Of a stretch of 6,035 bases of DNA, positions 5,909-6,035 are shown piece after piece (positions within the stretch are counted from its first letter, which is position 1; each line of letters opens with the position of its first letter). The DNA is taken from contig JALGTI010000187.1 of the NCBI GenBank assembly GCA_029821455.1, positions 1 through 6,035 of the forward strand, in the 5' to 3' direction. The notes below the pieces were generated by a model, which was not told where the DNA came from, did not search any database, and saw only the letters and a program-made list of their open reading frames with translations. The translations under genes and the position numbers were made by a program. This DNA comes from Candidatus Zipacnadia bacterium. GTDB taxonomy: Bacteria > Armatimonadota > Zipacnadia > Zipacnadales > Zipacnadaceae.

Positions 5909-5942
5909 CAGCCACCCGCTCTACCGATTGAGCTACCGGGGA
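5867..5942 (-). tRNA. tRNA-Asn (anticodon GTT) with encoded CCA
   Basis: The minus strand folds into a full cloverleaf of 76 nucleotides. The acceptor stem TCCCCGG/CCGGGGA is perfect over 7 bp, followed by discriminator G and an encoded CCA (complement at 5867-5869). The D-arm is GCTC/GAGC, and the anticodon stem is GGTGG/CCACT with one G-T pair around loop CTGTTAA, so the anticodon is GTT (complement at 5907-5909). The T-arm is GCTGG/CCGGC with one T-G pair around TTCGAGT. G discriminator and GTT agree with bacterial tRNA-Asn. The 3' 42 bases overlap the convergent serine recombinase gene, whose TAA stop is made by bases of the anticodon loop. The gene looks functional. Confidence 0.95.
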
Positions 5943-5983
5943 ACCCTAAGACCATCTCCCAACTTCGCGCTGGGCTTGTGCAT

Positions 5984-6012
5984 ATTCTACCCCACGCGGT
6001 GACGCTCGTCAA
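5984..6012 (-). promoter_or_regulatory. sigma70-type promoter of tRNA-Asn
   Basis: On the minus strand TTGACG (complement at 6007-6012) and TAGAAT (complement at 5984-5989) are 17 bases apart, each matching the consensus at 5 of 6 positions. Transcription would begin near 5977 and give a leader of about 35 bases before the mature tRNA at 5942. Position, orientation and strength all fit a stable-RNA promoter of a bacterium. Confidence 0.8.
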
Positions 6013-6035
6013 GCCACAGCCCCAGCACCTCATCT

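Noticed and set aside
1..6035. CRISPR array, retron or diversity-generating retroelement
   Set aside because: No regularly spaced repeats, no reverse transcriptase motif and no template/variable repeat pair were seen.

Overview
The window looks like the right-hand end of an integrated, partly decayed mobile element or genomic island from a moderately GC-rich bacterium. Bacterial origin is supported by a canonical sigma70-type promoter driving a tRNA-Asn gene with an encoded CCA end, and by large serine and tyrosine recombinases. A Chloroflexota-like host (Dehalococcoidia/SAR202-type) would fit the cargo and the recombinase style. That is recall-based inference, and nothing in the window proves it.

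Layout, left to right: (1) 1-668 holds the end of an unrecognised gene entering from the left, overlapped by a small coiled-coil-like gene (216-668) that may be frameshifted near its 3' end. (2) 669-865 has no convincing gene. It does hold a plausible promoter whose -10 is covered by a perfect 7-4-7 inverted repeat, followed by a GC-rich hairpin in the expected leader. (3) 866-2278 encodes a sulfatase-like alkaline-phosphatase-superfamily hydrolase of about 470 codons, interrupted by one in-frame TAG at 1361-1363 with no frameshift. Its catalytic nucleophile position is Thr, not the Cys/Ser of formylglycine sulfatases. (4) 2337-3845 encodes a DUF3604 / PHP-like metallohydrolase that loses its C-terminus at a sharp junction near 3819-3829. 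(5) From that junction to 4470 runs a tyrosine-recombinase catalytic domain without its N-terminal DNA-binding domain. (6) 4421-5908 is an intact large serine recombinase. Its last 13 codons and its stop codon lie inside the oppositely oriented tRNA-Asn gene (5867-5942). (7) 5943-6035 holds the tRNA promoter.

How it fits together: the sulfatase-like and DUF3604 genes are same-strand neighbours 58 bp apart and probably formed one transcription unit for hydrolysing an ester or related substrate; the substrate cannot be read from sequence. The serine recombinase is the likely integrase, with the tRNA-Asn 3' half as its probable attachment region. The nonsense codon, the truncated DUF3604 gene and the headless tyrosine recombinase all suggest that the cargo has been eroding while the integrase and tRNA stay intact. 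I did not find a clearly new defence or retroelement system. The points most worth checking are the lone TAG, the Thr-nucleophile sulfatase-like enzyme, the chimeric junction, and the serine-recombinase/tRNA overlap.
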